A stretch of 64,000 nucleotides of DNA from Deltaproteobacteria bacterium RIFCSPHIGHO2_01_FULL_43_49 (GCA_001798075.1 MGRG01000008.1:62001-126000), one strand, 5' to 3'; counted from the first letter of the stretch, positions 52,376-62,903 are shown. The notes: generated by a model from the sequence alone, not told the origin. Translations and numbers: made by a program.

Positions 52376-53680
52376 TCAAACCACCATGTTCATTTTTTCT
52401 GCCAGCTTTTTGGAATGTTCAATCACCTGGTCGGAGTTCAAATACTGAAATTCCGCAAACCGGCCGGAGCACTCTATACCAATAGATTGAAGATAAGACA
52501 AGACACTCTTTTTGTTTTTTTTGCTTTCCAAGTCATCGATTACATAGGCGTATTTTTCAGTATGAACCTCAGTGAACTGAACATCTTTTTTGTCAATAAA
52601 TTCTAACTTAACCATATCGTTTATGACCTGTTTCACAACCTCTTGCGGACTCAAATCACTATATTTAGTTCCTTTGCGGAAGGTGACTTCTGCTAGAAAC
52701 GTGGCAGAGCCGTCGCTCAGACAGTAGTTTTCTCCCAAAAAGTTAAGGCGATTCAGACGGTGAAAAATGATATCTCTTTGTGGAAACATCATGGAAAAAT
52801 GATCGCTAATTGTGTCCTTTTTAACATTGATAATAACGATGTGGATGGAATTATATTTAAGGTCTGCGATGGCTGATTGCACTTCTATTGGAACATTTTC
52901 CAGGCAAGGCATTAACTCATGAAGTGGCATGCAGTTGATCATTTGATCTGCTTGGAATTCTTCACCCTGGATTGTAGAGACGATCCATTTCCCTTCCGAT
53001 TTTCTCACTTTTTTTACACGAGTATTGAGATGGATTGTAGACTTATCTCTGATTCTTTTTCTTAAAGCATCACAAAGACTCATGACTCCGCCACTTTTTG
53101 GATAGTGAAAATGGAGCTGATGGAGATAGCCCTCATTAAATTTTCCAGCACAGGAATCAATAATGTGCTGGTCAGGTGGTTGTGGAATTCGCTCCACCAT
53201 TTGGGTATCCATCATGCTTGGGTCAAACTTCCAAATTTTTTCGTTATAAGGTTGCAAATAAAAGCGGGTGATTCCTTCACCAAACGTTTTTAGAAAGAAA
53301 GCAAGCATATTATCTGCCGGCATATTGCGGTAAGGGTTGTTCAAGAACGTGTTCAGACAATATTGAATATCTTTTTGGTTTCCAAGTTGCGCCAAAAAAT
53401 TCTCGAAAGGATATTTGATAAAATGACCATTGTAATAAATCTGATTTGAGCGGCGAATTTTTTCTGTTTCGGTCAATCCCCTTATAAACTGGAGTATCTC
53501 TTCATTTTTGGAAAAAATAATATGAGGACCTACATCGTAGTAAATTCCGTGAGTATTAAAAGAGCGGCAAAGACCTCCCACCTCCTCCTGGGCTTCGAGA
53601 ATGACGGTTTTTTTGTTAAGGAAGCAAGCCAAGCTAAGGCCCGCAATGCCTCCACCGAGGATAATAAGTTTGTTTGTCAT
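52376..53680 (-). CDS. FAD-dependent amine-oxidase-like protein (protoporphyrinogen-oxidase/UGM-like fold)
   Basis: A 434-residue flavoprotein. The FAD motif is LIILGGGIAGLSLACFL (5-21), then TVILEAQEEVGGLCRS (25-40) and YYDVGPHIIF (47-56). QPYNEKIWKFDPSMMD is shared with UDP-galactopyranose-mutase-like and amine-oxidase-like glycan-locus proteins. It sits between two GT2 genes and overlaps one by 4 bp, suggesting it acts on a sugar or lipid-linked sugar. Substrate unknown. Confidence 0.83.
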   Translation of the reverse strand: MTNKLIILGGGIAGLSLACFLNKKTVILEAQEEVGGLCRSFNTHGIYYDVGPHIIFSKNEEILQFIRGLTETEKIRRSNQIYYNGHFIKYPFENFLAQLGNQKDIQYCLNTFLNNPYRNMPADNMLAFFLKTFGEGITRFYLQPYNEKIWKFDPSMMDTQMVERIPQPPDQHIIDSCAGKFNEGYLHQLHFHYPKSGGVMSLCDALRKRIRDKSTIHLNTRVKKVRKSEGKWIVSTIQGEEFQADQMINCMPLHELMPCLENVPIEVQSAIADLKYNSIHIVIINVKKDTISDHFSMMFPQRDIIFHRLNRLNFLGENYCLSDGSATFLAEVTFRKGTKYSDLSPQEVVKQVINDMVKLEFIDKKDVQFTEVHTEKYAYVIDDLESKKNKKSVLSYLQSIGIECSGRFAEFQYLNSDQVIEHSKKLAEKMNMVV

Positions 53681-54381
53681 TTAAGAGTCCATTCCCTTAA
53701 AATTTGCATGAGATGCAACGCTCCATATCGAAAAATCTGGAGTTTGCGTATTCCCCCGATTCTAGTAGGCTCATCGACAGGGATTTCCGTCCATCGGATT
53801 TTATTTTTTAGTGCACGGATACTAAGCAATGGTATCCAGCAACTATTGGTTCGGAATAGCTTATCCAGAGGTTCCAACTTGTCTATTCCAAGGCGGCTTG
53901 GGAGATCTTTTTTGTGTGCGCGATACATGACAAACGGGTCCGTCATTAACGCAGACGTTTTAGGTTTGAAAAGCAAATTAATAAGCGTGCGAAACAGGAG
54001 ATTTCCAAAACGGGTAACCCAGTCATCATCATATGATTTCGCGGAACCGAGATAACGAGAGGCAATAACCATATCGTATCCCTTTTGCATTTTCCCTATT
54101 AAGTCTGGAATAGCCTCAGGCACGGAATTTCCATCTGGAGAAAAATAAATGACAATGTCACCCCTAATTTTTGGCCAAGCTGCTAAATAAGCCTTCGTCA
54201 ACCCTTTTCCGGGAGAAACAACGACCTCATATCCTTGCTCCTTGGCCCATTCCACCGTTCCATCTGTTGAGCCGCCATCGGCCACCAAAATTTGATCAAC
54301 CCACTCTGGCTTGATCCGAGGCATGATGGCTTTCATCCCCTCTATTTCGTTGAGGGTCATTAATAAAAGGGTTGATTTCAT
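53677..54381 (-). CDS. Family 2 glycosyltransferase
   Basis: A 234-residue GT2. TLLLMTLNEIEGMKA and ILVADGGSTDGTVEW are conserved; the metal motif region reads IYFSPDGNSVPE, where the second Asp of DxD is replaced by Asn. RIGGIRKLQIFRYG near the end recalls DPM1-type enzymes. It overlaps the flavoprotein by 4 bp and follows the GT-C gene by 58 bp. Similar pairs supply polyprenyl-phosphate sugars to GT-C enzymes, so the two may work together. Confidence 0.82.
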   Translation of the reverse strand: MKSTLLLMTLNEIEGMKAIMPRIKPEWVDQILVADGGSTDGTVEWAKEQGYEVVVSPGKGLTKAYLAAWPKIRGDIVIYFSPDGNSVPEAIPDLIGKMQKGYDMVIASRYLGSAKSYDDDWVTRFGNLLFRTLINLLFKPKTSALMTDPFVMYRAHKKDLPSRLGIDKLEPLDKLFRTNSCWIPLLSIRALKNKIRWTEIPVDEPTRIGGIRKLQIFRYGALHLMQILREWTLK

Positions 54382-54439
54382 GAGACGGTGTCCTATGTCA
54401 TAAAAAGAGAGTCTTGACCATTAAATTTTATTTGAACAA

Positions 54440-56359
54440 CTACTTGATATTACTTGTTTTTCTGTAGTAAGCAGCTTGTCTTGGAATACCTATAGAGCTT
54501 CTCCAAAACCGTTTTAGTTCAGGATAGGAATCCAACTCCGCGATACAGTCTTTGTGTTCACAGATGATAAGAGTGTAGTCAGTCAAATTTTCCTTCAACC
54601 ATTTTTCAGATAGCAAATCGAAATTTTTAAGACGTATCCTGGCTGTCGGTGCCTGTTGATAATAAGGATACATCCAGACATTCGGTTTGCTGATAATTAA
54701 CACATTGTCATGGGGGCGGATTTCTTCTCGATAAATTTCGATTCGGTCATCAAAAAAATGTTTTTCTTTGTAAAGAAAATCTCTGTTAGTGAAAGCATAT
54801 CGATACCAGGGGATTGCTTTCGGATGGTAGGAAACCAAAGGTTTGGCATAGTTTATAACATTACAAATTAACAAGAGAATCAAACAAAGATAGCGGACTG
54901 CGGAATGATAATTTAAAATTTTATTTTGACCGATCCGCGGCAAGAAAGCTAGGCTTCCAATAAATGCCGGTGCAAAATAACGAACTATGGAAATGTTTTC
55001 GTCGCGCGGAAATTTTAAAGTAATGAATACAATAGAAGCGAAAGCTGTGAATGCATAGAGACGCTCAGCCAATTTTGAGCGACCAAAACAAGCATAATAG
55101 ATCAAAAAAACCAATAAAAATCCAAAAGGTCCAAACGAAGCATTCATCTCTTGTGGAAAATAATGGAAATGCCAAGGCAGATCATGAGTCCATTTGCCAA
55201 CAGTAGCATTATAAAGAAAACTTAATGCAGTATCAATGAATGGAAAACCGACGGAGCTGAAAGGGAGAACGAAATCTATCAGTTCAAGATGATACTTAAA
55301 AAAGTTTTGGAGCATTGTAATTGGGGCCATCGGATGAATGAGTTTTGAGGTGGGGCCGATTAAGTGATCAAAGGTAAGAAAATTATGAAGATACAAATGG
55401 GGTTGTAGCAGTATCAGTGTTAATGCCAAAAATGGGATTAGCATCTTCCAGGATAAGTTAGATCCCTCTAGTCTCCAAGATTTTTTATCCAACAGTTCCA
55501 TGAGAATAAAAGCGATCAGTGAAAAAGGTGCCACAAAGACAAAAGTGAGTTTGGCAGTAGAGCCGAAGGCAAATGCTAAGATAGCCAAATACAGGTCTGA
55601 ATAGTGGCGATGTTCATGAAACTCCTTAAGGCAAAACCACATCAGGATGAATGCAAAGATGGCAAGCATATCTCCCTTAATAGATGTGGAACAATAAATA
55701 AGAATGGGCATGGAGGCCGCGACAAATGTTAAAGTCAGTGCGGTTTTTTTATTTACCTGACGTGAAACAACTTCATATATTGTCACAAGAATACCGATAA
55801 AAAAGATATAAGCGATAAAACCTACGCCAATTGTTTGTCCAGACCGGCTAAAAATATAGAGCAATAGATCTCCCCCCATGGGCCAGACAACTTGCCTGGG
55901 ATCGGAATAGTTTGTTGTAAAAACAGTACCTTCGTTAAGATAAAGGAAAGCCCTTGAAATGTGAAAAGTCATCCCATCCCATTCCCAGCCTGGGACAGAG
56001 AAAATGGAGAGAAAGAAAAGGTAGAAAACAAAAAGATAGAGAATAGAGACGGGCACTTTGCCGTGTTGGCACGGAAGGCCCCTTATGGTGTGCCAATAAT
56101 CCTTCAATTGGGATAAGATGGTTTTCCAGAAAGTGAGGCAAATACCAAAAGCTAGGAGATCGACAATCGTAAATAAGATGAGGAGATGAAAGATAAAAGC
56201 CAGCTGATAAATTCCAGAAAGAACAGAAAAAAGGAGCAAGATTGATTTAGAAAATGAAAGTTTTTCACCCCAAAATGGTCTGATTTGGCGGTCAAGAAAG
56301 GCAATCAGGCAGACTAAGACAAAGACAGTGAGAACGGAGATTAAGATGTTGAAAATCAT
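54440..56359 (-). CDS. GT39/GT-C-like membrane glycosyltransferase
   Basis: A 639-residue polytopic protein with about 12 hydrophobic segments. After an N-terminal segment pair, [19 protein letters not shown] gives the acidic first loop of GT-C enzymes, then [19 protein letters not shown] soluble C-terminal domain of about 140 residues follows. It shares this layout with the protein at 38008. It begins 25 bp from the divergent UDP-xylose synthase gene and has no strong ribosome-binding site. The acceptor is unknown. Confidence 0.7.
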   Translation of the reverse strand: MIFNILISVLTVFVLVCLIAFLDRQIRPFWGEKLSFSKSILLLFSVLSGIYQLAFIFHLLILFTIVDLLAFGICLTFWKTILSQLKDYWHTIRGLPCQHGKVPVSILYLFVFYLFFLSIFSVPGWEWDGMTFHISRAFLYLNEGTVFTTNYSDPRQVVWPMGGDLLLYIFSRSGQTIGVGFIAYIFFIGILVTIYEVVSRQVNKKTALTLTFVAASMPILIYCSTSIKGDMLAIFAFILMWFCLKEFHEHRHYSDLYLAILAFAFGSTAKLTFVFVAPFSLIAFILMELLDKKSWRLEGSNLSWKMLIPFLALTLILLQPHLYLHNFLTFDHLIGPTSKLIHPMAPITMLQNFFKYHLELIDFVLPFSSVGFPFIDTALSFLYNATVGKWTHDLPWHFHYFPQEMNASFGPFGFLLVFLIYYACFGRSKLAERLYAFTAFASIVFITLKFPRDENISIVRYFAPAFIGSLAFLPRIGQNKILNYHSAVRYLCLILLLICNVINYAKPLVSYHPKAIPWYRYAFTNRDFLYKEKHFFDDRIEIYREEIRPHDNVLIISKPNVWMYPYYQQAPTARIRLKNFDLLSEKWLKENLTDYTLIICEHKDCIAELDSYPELKRFWRSSIGIPRQAAYYRKTSNIK

Positions 56360-56383
56360 GAGTTTTTATACTATCGCGAGACC

Positions 56384-57352
56384 ATGACTTCATCAAGTCA
56401 ACATATCTTGATTACCGGAGGTGCAGGTTTCATCGGCTCCCACTTTTGTGAATATTTCCTTGGCAAAGGATTTCGGGTCACTTGCCTGGATAATTTCATT
56501 ACGGGCACAAGGGATAATATCCGACATCTTGAGAACAGTAACGGTTTTACATTCATCGAGCACGATATAACTTCTCTATTGAAAGTGAAAGATGCCATTC
56601 ATTTTGTTATCCATTTGGCTTCTCCAGCCAGTCCAAGGGATTATCAACAGTATCCTCTTGAGACGCTGAAAGTTGGTTCCTTGGGAACCTTGAATCTGCT
56701 GGAGCTAGCTAAATCAAAAAAGGCAACATTTTTGTTGGCCTCCACGTCAGAGGTTTATGGTGATCCGAAGGTTCATCCACAAACGGAAGATTATTGGGGC
56801 AACGTCAATCCAATTGGACCACGCAGCTGTTACGATGAGTCTAAGCGGTTCTCGGAAAGTCTCACGATGGCTTATCATCGTCTTTATGGATTGGAGACGA
56901 GGATTGCCAGAATTTTCAACACGTATGGACCTCGAATGAGGCTCAACGATGGAAGGGCCTTGCCTCAGTTTTTAACACAGGCTTTGCAAGGGCAAGATCT
57001 GACCGTTTTCGGAGATGGTTCTCAGACGCGCAGCTTTTGTTATGTATCCGATATGGTAGAGGGACTTGCAAAACTCTTGTTTTCTAAGGAGATTTACCCC
57101 GTTAACTTAGGCAATCCTCATGAAATTTCTTTGTTGGATTTTGCCAAAGAGGTGATTCGTCTCACTAAAAGTAGAAGCCAAATTGTTTATCGGGAACTTC
57201 CAGAAGATGACCCGAAAAAAAGAAGACCCGATATTACAAAGGCGAGGCGCCTCCTCGGTTGGGAGCCGAAAGTCGATTTAGAGGAGGGCTTGAAGAAGAC
57301 AATTCCTTATTTTTTGGAGAAGCTAAAAATGAATAATATAAAAACCGCCTGA
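56384..57352 (+). CDS. UDP-glucuronate decarboxylase (UDP-xylose synthase)
   Basis: A 322-residue extended [20 protein letters not shown] (9-25), [11 protein letters not shown] (77-87), STSEVYGDP (120-128) and the catalytic YDESK (150-154) are hallmarks of [19 protein letters not shown] matches the family. It decarboxylates UDP-glucuronic acid to UDP-xylose. Its substrate is made by the dehydrogenase encoded at 60098-58776. Its last 119 bp overlap the C-terminal codons of the convergent WbaP-type gene. Confidence 0.9.
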   Translation: MTSSSQHILITGGAGFIGSHFCEYFLGKGFRVTCLDNFITGTRDNIRHLENSNGFTFIEHDITSLLKVKDAIHFVIHLASPASPRDYQQYPLETLKVGSLGTLNLLELAKSKKATFLLASTSEVYGDPKVHPQTEDYWGNVNPIGPRSCYDESKRFSESLTMAYHRLYGLETRIARIFNTYGPRMRLNDGRALPQFLTQALQGQDLTVFGDGSQTRSFCYVSDMVEGLAKLLFSKEIYPVNLGNPHEISLLDFAKEVIRLTKSRSQIVYRELPEDDPKKRRPDITKARRLLGWEPKVDLEEGLKKTIPYFLEKLKMNNIKTA

Positions 57353-58763
57353 CCTTATTCCAAACAGTCGTTACCGTTAGCAAAACCGTTTCCAAGACGA
57401 GTATCAAATCCAAAAAGAAGCTTTGGTGGTTAATGTAGTATAAATCATAATCAATGTTATCGTGAATTTCTTTGTCGCGATCGGGGCTGATTTGCCACAG
57501 GCCCGTTAAACCAGGCTTGCCCTTCAAACGATCCCTTTGCACCTCATCATATTTTTCAACATGAAAGGGCATCTCGGGTCTTGGGCCAACGATAGCCATA
57601 TCCCCCGTGAAAACATTCCAAAGTTGAGGCAGTTCGTCCAAATTTGTATCCCTTAAAAAAGAGCCAATCCTGGAAATATATTGAGAAGGAGCATTGCTGG
57701 AGGGAGAAGGCATATAGGTAGGTGTTTCCAGAGACATGGTCCTGAATTTATACATCGTGAACGACTTACCATCTTTTCCAGAACGCTTTTGATTAAAAAA
57801 GACAGGCCCCTTGCTCCCCAACTTTACCAATATTGCAAGAATTGGAAAGAGGGGTGCTAAAAGAATAAGAAGAGTTGCCGAAAGAACAAGATCAAATAAT
57901 CTTTTTGTCATGCTGTAGAGCAAACTTAAATGGTATTCTCTTTTCTTAAGAAGCGGGATATCCCCAATGTTTTTTGTATCCACCTGTTCCAAGCGAAGAT
58001 CGTAGAGGTGGGGGACAAAGCCATAGGTGACATTATTTTGGATGCAGGCCTGAATAATTTCCAATATTCGATTTCTCTCGATTGATGGCATAGCGATCAT
58101 AACCTGATAAACATTCTGTTGTCGGACAATGCGGCCAAGTTCATTCAGACCGCCCAGGACCTTGGCAGTAAACGGCAATACTTTTGAACGGGTGCGCTGA
58201 AGGGTTAGGGTTGTTCCAGCCGTGAGATGGTCATCTAAAAAACCGGCAAGAGAATAATCACCACCTTCCATAAAATAGAGTTTTTTGAAGAGGAGTTGGC
58301 CCGTTTCGCCCGCACCATAAATTAATATTTTTCTTTCATGCTTTCCTTCCAGGTATTTTTTATGATGGTACTTGAAAAAGAAGTGACGCGAACAAGAGAG
58401 AAAAGCGAGTACAAAGAGAGAGCTTATGATAAAATCCCACGTGGAATAAAAAATACTTAAAAAGCTGTTCAATGCTGTAAAAAGAATAGTGGTGATAAAA
58501 ATATTGCGCAACAGGCCCGCTTTTTCCTGAATATTGAGAAGAGTTGCCTTGTTTTCATATTGGCCGAGTCGTTCCGCGGAAACAACGAAGATAAGGGCAT
58601 AAAGCATTGATAATTCAAATCGGAACCATGCTGCAGCTCCATAAAAGTCATGTTGACCGAGAATGACTTGGAAAAGATAAGTACTTTGAAACGCGAGAAT
58701 AATCAAAACAACGTCAGAAAGTGCTTTTGCAAATACCAGAAGATGCTTCGAGGTAATTTTCAT
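57234..58763 (-). CDS. WbaP/EPS-type undecaprenyl-phosphate sugar phosphotransferase
   Basis: A 509-residue polyprenyl-phosphate hexose-1-phosphate transferase that starts glycan assembly. About four to five hydrophobic segments span 1-130, a Rossmann-like domain follows ([11 protein letters not shown], 146-156), and the catalytic domain runs from about 287: KFRTM (339-343), DELPQLWN (376-383) and GPRPE (393-397). After residue 470, where relatives usually end, a Ser/Pro/Arg-rich tail of about 39 residues is encoded antisense to the UXS gene. The sugar it transfers cannot be deduced. Confidence 0.88.
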   Translation of the reverse strand: MKITSKHLLVFAKALSDVVLIILAFQSTYLFQVILGQHDFYGAAAWFRFELSMLYALIFVVSAERLGQYENKATLLNIQEKAGLLRNIFITTILFTALNSFLSIFYSTWDFIISSLFVLAFLSCSRHFFFKYHHKKYLEGKHERKILIYGAGETGQLLFKKLYFMEGGDYSLAGFLDDHLTAGTTLTLQRTRSKVLPFTAKVLGGLNELGRIVRQQNVYQVMIAMPSIERNRILEIIQACIQNNVTYGFVPHLYDLRLEQVDTKNIGDIPLLKKREYHLSLLYSMTKRLFDLVLSATLLILLAPLFPILAILVKLGSKGPVFFNQKRSGKDGKSFTMYKFRTMSLETPTYMPSPSSNAPSQYISRIGSFLRDTNLDELPQLWNVFTGDMAIVGPRPEMPFHVEKYDEVQRDRLKGKPGLTGLWQISPDRDKEIHDNIDYDLYYINHQSFFLDLILVLETVLLTVTTVWNKVRRFLYYSFLASPKNKELSSSSPPLNRLSAPNRGGASPL

Positions 58764-58775
58764 TGGGACGGTATA

Positions 58776-60098
58776 CTAGCGGCCAATACTGAAGTAGTCA
58801 AACCCCAATTCTTTCATTTTTTGAGGCTCGTAAAGATTGCGGCCGTCAAATAGGACAGGTTTGTTCAATAACTGCTTCATTCTTAAGAAATTGGGGCTCC
58901 TAAATTCATTCCATTCAGTGGTGATCACCAAGCAATCCGCCCCCTCTAAACATTGGTAGTTTCCTGGGCAAAAGGTAACTTTTTTTCCAAAGAGGGGCCG
59001 GACATTATCCATTGCGACGGGGTCAAATGCCCTGATTTCAGCTCCCCACTCGAGCAACTTTTCAATGAGGAAAAGGGAAGGGGCTTGTCGAATGTCATCT
59101 GTTTCGGGCTTAAAAGCAAGACCCCACATGGCGATGCCTTTCCCTTTTAAATTTTGCGTTCCGCCAAAATAATGAACAATCTTTTTTAAAAATTTTTCCC
59201 TTTGGTTTTGGTTGATGGCGTCTACTGCTTCTATAAGTTTTACCGGGCAGTCCTCCTTCTTTCCAAGTTCAATCAGGGCGGAGATATCTTTAGGAAAGCA
59301 AGAACCCCCATAGCCCAAACCCGGATATAAAAATTGGGAACCGATGCGAGGATCCCATCCTACAGCGTGTCTTATATGTCGAATATCGGCGCCAACCTTT
59401 TCACAAAGGCCGGCCATTTCATTCATAAAAGAGATGCGGGTGGCCAGCATCGCATTGGCTGCATATTTGGAGAGCTCCGATGAAGCGATATCCATTATCA
59501 AAAAGCATTCTCTTTTTCGCATAAAAGGCTCATAGAGCTCTTTTAACAATTCTGAATCTTGTGATTTTTCCACGCCGACAACAATACGATCCGGGTAGCG
59601 ACAATCTTGAACGGCGGTTCCTTCTTTTAAAAACTCAGGATTGGAGGCCACGGCTACTAAATTGGGATCGCACTTTCTCTTCTTAAGTTGTACCTGAATC
59701 ATTTCTTTTATTTTGACTGTGGTTCCAACAGGAACGGTGCTTTTGGTAACAACCAGGATGTGGCTATTGATAGCGTCTCCAAGTGTCTCCGCCACATTAA
59801 AAACATTTGTTAAATCAGGAGAACCATCTTCATTGGAAGGGGTATCGACCGTCAAAAAGCAAACTTGGGAACCATCCAAACCTTCGGCCAGATTGTTTGT
59901 AAAATAGAGGCGTTTTTCTTTTAGACCACGTTTAATAACTTCTTCAAGTCCTGGCTCATAAATGGGGGTAACGCCATTGGCAAGCGATTTGATTTTTGCC
60001 TCATTTTTGTCAACGCACCAAACTTCGTTGCCGGCATCGGCAAGACAGGCACCGGTGACTAATCCCACATACCCGCTACCGACAATTGTAACTTTCAC
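58776..60098 (-). CDS. ugd: UDP-glucose 6-dehydrogenase
   Basis: A 440-residue dehydrogenase. TIVGSGYVGLVTGACLA (4-20) binds NAD, KSTVPVGTT (119-127) follows, and the catalytic Cys267 lies in GYGGSCFPKD. It oxidises UDP-glucose to UDP-glucuronate in two steps. The length equals the family norm. It lies 12 bp upstream of the WbaP-type gene and 36 bp downstream of the inositol-phosphate synthase gene. UDP-glucuronate can then feed the UXS enzyme. Confidence 0.93.
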   Translation of the reverse strand: MKVTIVGSGYVGLVTGACLADAGNEVWCVDKNEAKIKSLANGVTPIYEPGLEEVIKRGLKEKRLYFTNNLAEGLDGSQVCFLTVDTPSNEDGSPDLTNVFNVAETLGDAINSHILVVTKSTVPVGTTVKIKEMIQVQLKKRKCDPNLVAVASNPEFLKEGTAVQDCRYPDRIVVGVEKSQDSELLKELYEPFMRKRECFLIMDIASSELSKYAANAMLATRISFMNEMAGLCEKVGADIRHIRHAVGWDPRIGSQFLYPGLGYGGSCFPKDISALIELGKKEDCPVKLIEAVDAINQNQREKFLKKIVHYFGGTQNLKGKGIAMWGLAFKPETDDIRQAPSLFLIEKLLEWGAEIRAFDPVAMDNVRPLFGKKVTFCPGNYQCLEGADCLVITTEWNEFRSPNFLRMKQLLNKPVLFDGRNLYEPQKMKELGFDYFSIGR

Positions 60099-60134
60099 CG
60101 CCTCGGCCTCCCCATCCTCATATTTTAAAGGGAT

Positions 60135-61451
60135 TTACTCGTTATACTCTAACTCCAAATGGGTAATCGGTTCTTCGCCCATCAAATGTCTTAGAGTATT
60201 TTTCAGTTTTGTTTGTTGCACAAAGAGATTGTGCTCTGGATAAAGCCCTTCGGCCACCATGGGTGACTTATAGAAGAAAGAAAGCCACTCTTGAATACCT
60301 TTTAGGCCGGCCCGTTTTGCCAAGTCCATAAAGAGAACCAAGTCGAGCACAATAGGTGCTGCCAAAATAGAATCACGACACAAAAAGTTAATTTTGAGCT
60401 GCATGGGATAATCGAGCCAGCCAAAAATATCGATGTTGTCCCAACTTTCCTTGTTATCGCCGCGAGGAGGGTAATAATTAATTCTCACCTTGTGGTATAA
60501 TTCCCCGTAAAGTTCCGGCTGTAATTCCGGCTGCAAGATCGTGTCGAGCACGGAGAGTTTGCTCTCTTCCTTTGTTTTGAAGTTTTCCGGATCGTCTAAA
60601 ACCTCTCCGTCTCTATTGCCCAAAATGTTGCTAGAAAACCAACCATGAATACCCAAAAGCCTTGCCCGCAAACCGGGGGCGATAATCGTTTTCATCAAGG
60701 TTTGGCCTGTTTTAAAATCTTTTCCGGAAAGGGGTGTGTGTGTTTCAGCTGCCAACTGCTGCATCGCTGGAATATCAACCGTCAGGTTGGGTGCCCCATT
60801 GGAAAAGGGAATTCCCAGCTTCAAAGCTGCGTAGGCGTAAATCATGCTGGGGGCAATCGCCGGATCATTATTTTTTAAACCCTTTTCAAAAGATTCGATG
60901 GAGCCATGGACACTATGAGGGCTTAAAAACGCTTCCGTCGAAGCACACCAGATCATGTTCAAACGATTTGCTCGAGATGTTTCTTTAAAGCGGTGAATAT
61001 CTTCCGTAATTTGTTGTGCAAGATCCCATTTGGTCGATCCCTTTTTGGTATGAGTGCCGTCGAGTTTGCGAACATAATTTTTGTCGAAAGCGGCAGGCCA
61101 TGGTTGAAGTGTCGTTAATTCTTCTTTTAAAGAATCCAACAAAGGTTTTTCAAGAACTCCTGCTTTGAGGGCCGCATCATAGGCATTGTCCGGAAAAACG
61201 TCCCAGGCGCCAAAAGTAAGATCTTCTAAAGAGGTGAGGGGGACAAAATCTTTAACAGGGGGACTTTTGTGATCCTTCCTTTTGCCAAGTCTTATGGTCC
61301 CCATTTGTGTAAGAGACCCAAATGGCCTACCAATTTTTCGCCGGCAGGCTGCAACACCGGCAACAAAAGTAGTGCTCACCGCTCCAAGACCTACCAACAG
61401 GACACCTAGTTTTCCTTGCGGTTTTTCGATGGCGACAGGTTTTTGTATCAT
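60135..61451 (-). CDS. myo-Inositol-1-phosphate synthase
   Basis: A 438-residue synthase that converts glucose 6-phosphate to inositol 3-phosphate with NAD as cofactor. ATG 61451 has AAGGA upstream; the frame to 61505 adds 18 residues without a better site. LLVGLGAVSTTFVAG (18-32) binds NAD, and the family signature GKDFKTGQTLMKT and GWFSSNILGNRDG are present. It opens the operon with ugd and wbaP. Together with the nucleotidyltransferase and HAD genes at the right end it suggests an inositol-containing glycan or lipid. Confidence 0.9.
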   Translation of the reverse strand: MIQKPVAIEKPQGKLGVLLVGLGAVSTTFVAGVAACRRKIGRPFGSLTQMGTIRLGKRKDHKSPPVKDFVPLTSLEDLTFGAWDVFPDNAYDAALKAGVLEKPLLDSLKEELTTLQPWPAAFDKNYVRKLDGTHTKKGSTKWDLAQQITEDIHRFKETSRANRLNMIWCASTEAFLSPHSVHGSIESFEKGLKNNDPAIAPSMIYAYAALKLGIPFSNGAPNLTVDIPAMQQLAAETHTPLSGKDFKTGQTLMKTIIAPGLRARLLGIHGWFSSNILGNRDGEVLDDPENFKTKEESKLSVLDTILQPELQPELYGELYHKVRINYYPPRGDNKESWDNIDIFGWLDYPMQLKINFLCRDSILAAPIVLDLVLFMDLAKRAGLKGIQEWLSFFYKSPMVAEGLYPEHNLFVQQTKLKNTLRHLMGEEPITHLELEYNE

Positions 61452-61591
61452 ATTGAAATTCCTTAGGTTCCGCGTCCATACCATATTCTTTAAAAAAATC
61501 ATCAAATTTTAAGCAACTTTTTTGGAAAAGATGCGAAAAGAATAGTGAAAAGAGAGTAGAAATATAACTATATGAAAGGACTTGATTTTTT

Positions 61592-61945
61592 ATGATTATC
61601 CGGTGGCTTCAATCCATTGTTGGTACAAAAAGATCCCAAAATGGGCATTATCCCGAACCCATTAACACACATTCTCTGATTGATGTGGCGCATGAGGTGT
61701 TGTCCAAAGAGGCGTTAGAAAAGAAAAATGCCCTCAAGGATTTCGAAAAATATGGTTGGCTTTTTGGACAGCAAGAAAGTTTCAGACAACGTGTCAGAGA
61801 AAAGGTAAGGCGCTTTTTAAAATTCCGTCGCTTCCAAACAGATCCTGTAGAAGAGTTGGTCGAAGAGGTGACCGAAAGAATTACAGAAGCTGCCCAAGCA
61901 GATCCTTATTATAAGAAGCTTTTTGATGGCCCCGAAAAAGATTGA
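61592..61945 (+). CDS. Small conserved-looking hypothetical protein
   Basis: A 117-residue protein I do not recognise. It is charged and probably helical, with no signal peptide or membrane segment. Residues 57-90 are rich in Lys, Arg and Phe, and 92-108 form an acidic helix. GAAAGG-type AAAGGA lies 12 bases before ATG 61592. It stands alone on the plus strand between two minus operons and its end overlaps the YbhN-like gene by 65 bp. Real gene status is moderately supported by start and length only. Confidence 0.5.
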   Translation: MIIRWLQSIVGTKRSQNGHYPEPINTHSLIDVAHEVLSKEALEKKNALKDFEKYGWLFGQQESFRQRVREKVRRFLKFRRFQTDPVEELVEEVTERITEAAQADPYYKKLFDGPEKD

Positions 61946-62903
61946 TAAAAATTAAACCCAATCCTATCCAGAGTGTTGCCCGAATCCTTTTTACAATTTG
62001 AATCGTCAATCCAATGGCCGGGTTGAGGCCTAACAAATAAAGTGCGGCGCTGTAAGCCCCTTCCATCACTCCCAACGCACCAGGAATAAAAGTAAAAGCT
62101 GTGTTGATGATCGGTGCAAGTGTTGCTAACAACAGCGCAATCACAAGGGTAAACTCAGGCGTAATTGTTTTTCCAATCAGATAGACTTCAAAAACTCCTA
62201 AGAAGCGGCCAGCGATATGCAGGGTCAGTGCCGACCAAAAGGCAAAATGACTCTTTTGATAAAGTTGCAAAACCTTTTCATCTAATTCTATTGCCTTATC
62301 CATATGTTTTGTCGCTGCTTTTGTGGCGATGTGGAATTTTAAGGCCAACCTCAAAATAGAACTAAAAAGTCCTTTTCTTTGTCGCAACAAAAAGAAAAAA
62401 ATAAGACTGGTGGAGAAAACGAGAAAGACGGGTGCGCCAATAGCTATCTGAGGTGGAAGTCCCGGGAGTGTGAAAAAGGCAAAAGCAGCCCCCACAAAGA
62501 TGACAGAAACAATCGCAATGCTGTTGACGGTGCGGTCCACAACGACAGAGGCAGCAATAGAAGTTGCATTGGCCATTTTGTGGAGCAAATAAATACGCAT
62601 CGAATCACCACCCACAAAATTAGCAGGGGTCATGACGTTGACGGTTTCTCCAACAATTTTGGATTGAAAGAGTGTCCAGAAGGGAATCGTATTGCCTTGT
62701 TGTTTTAGGATTTGTCGCCAAGCAAGGGTGTAGCAAACATACCAAATCAAACCGACACTCAAAATAGGAAGCAATTCCCAACCAAATTCTGTGACGTGAT
62801 TTTTGATGGATTCAAAACCAATTTTTTTGACGACCGATAGCAAGACGGCTAAACCGATACCCAAAAAAAGTAAACGGACTGCTTTAAATGTTTTTGATTT
62901 CAC
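61881..62903 (-). CDS. YbhN/UPF0104-type membrane protein (flippase-like, LPG_synthase_TM)
   Basis: A 340-residue polytopic protein with about 8-9 hydrophobic segments. The family string NVMTPANFVGGDSMRIYLLHK (about 95-115) and AASVVVDRTVNSIAI match the lysylphosphatidylglycerol-synthetase-type membrane domain. Glycan-locus members of this group are thought to flip or scaffold lipid-linked intermediates. It overlaps the nucleotidyltransferase gene by 20 bp. No aminoacyl transferase domain is present. Confidence 0.85.
   Translation of the reverse strand: MKSKTFKAVRLLFLGIGLAVLLSVVKKIGFESIKNHVTEFGWELLPILSVGLIWYVCYTLAWRQILKQQGNTIPFWTLFQSKIVGETVNVMTPANFVGGDSMRIYLLHKMANATSIAASVVVDRTVNSIAIVSVIFVGAAFAFFTLPGLPPQIAIGAPVFLVFSTSLIFFFLLRQRKGLFSSILRLALKFHIATKAATKHMDKAIELDEKVLQLYQKSHFAFWSALTLHIAGRFLGVFEVYLIGKTITPEFTLVIALLLATLAPIINTAFTFIPGALGVMEGAYSAALYLLGLNPAIGLTIQIVKRIRATLWIGLGLIFINLFRGHQKASYNKDLLGQLL

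Noticed and set aside
61881-61945. The small gene at 61592 as a shadow of the YbhN-like gene
   Set aside because: Only 65 of 354 bp overlap; most of it lies in otherwise gene-free DNA with its own ribosome-binding site, so it is kept at moderate confidence.
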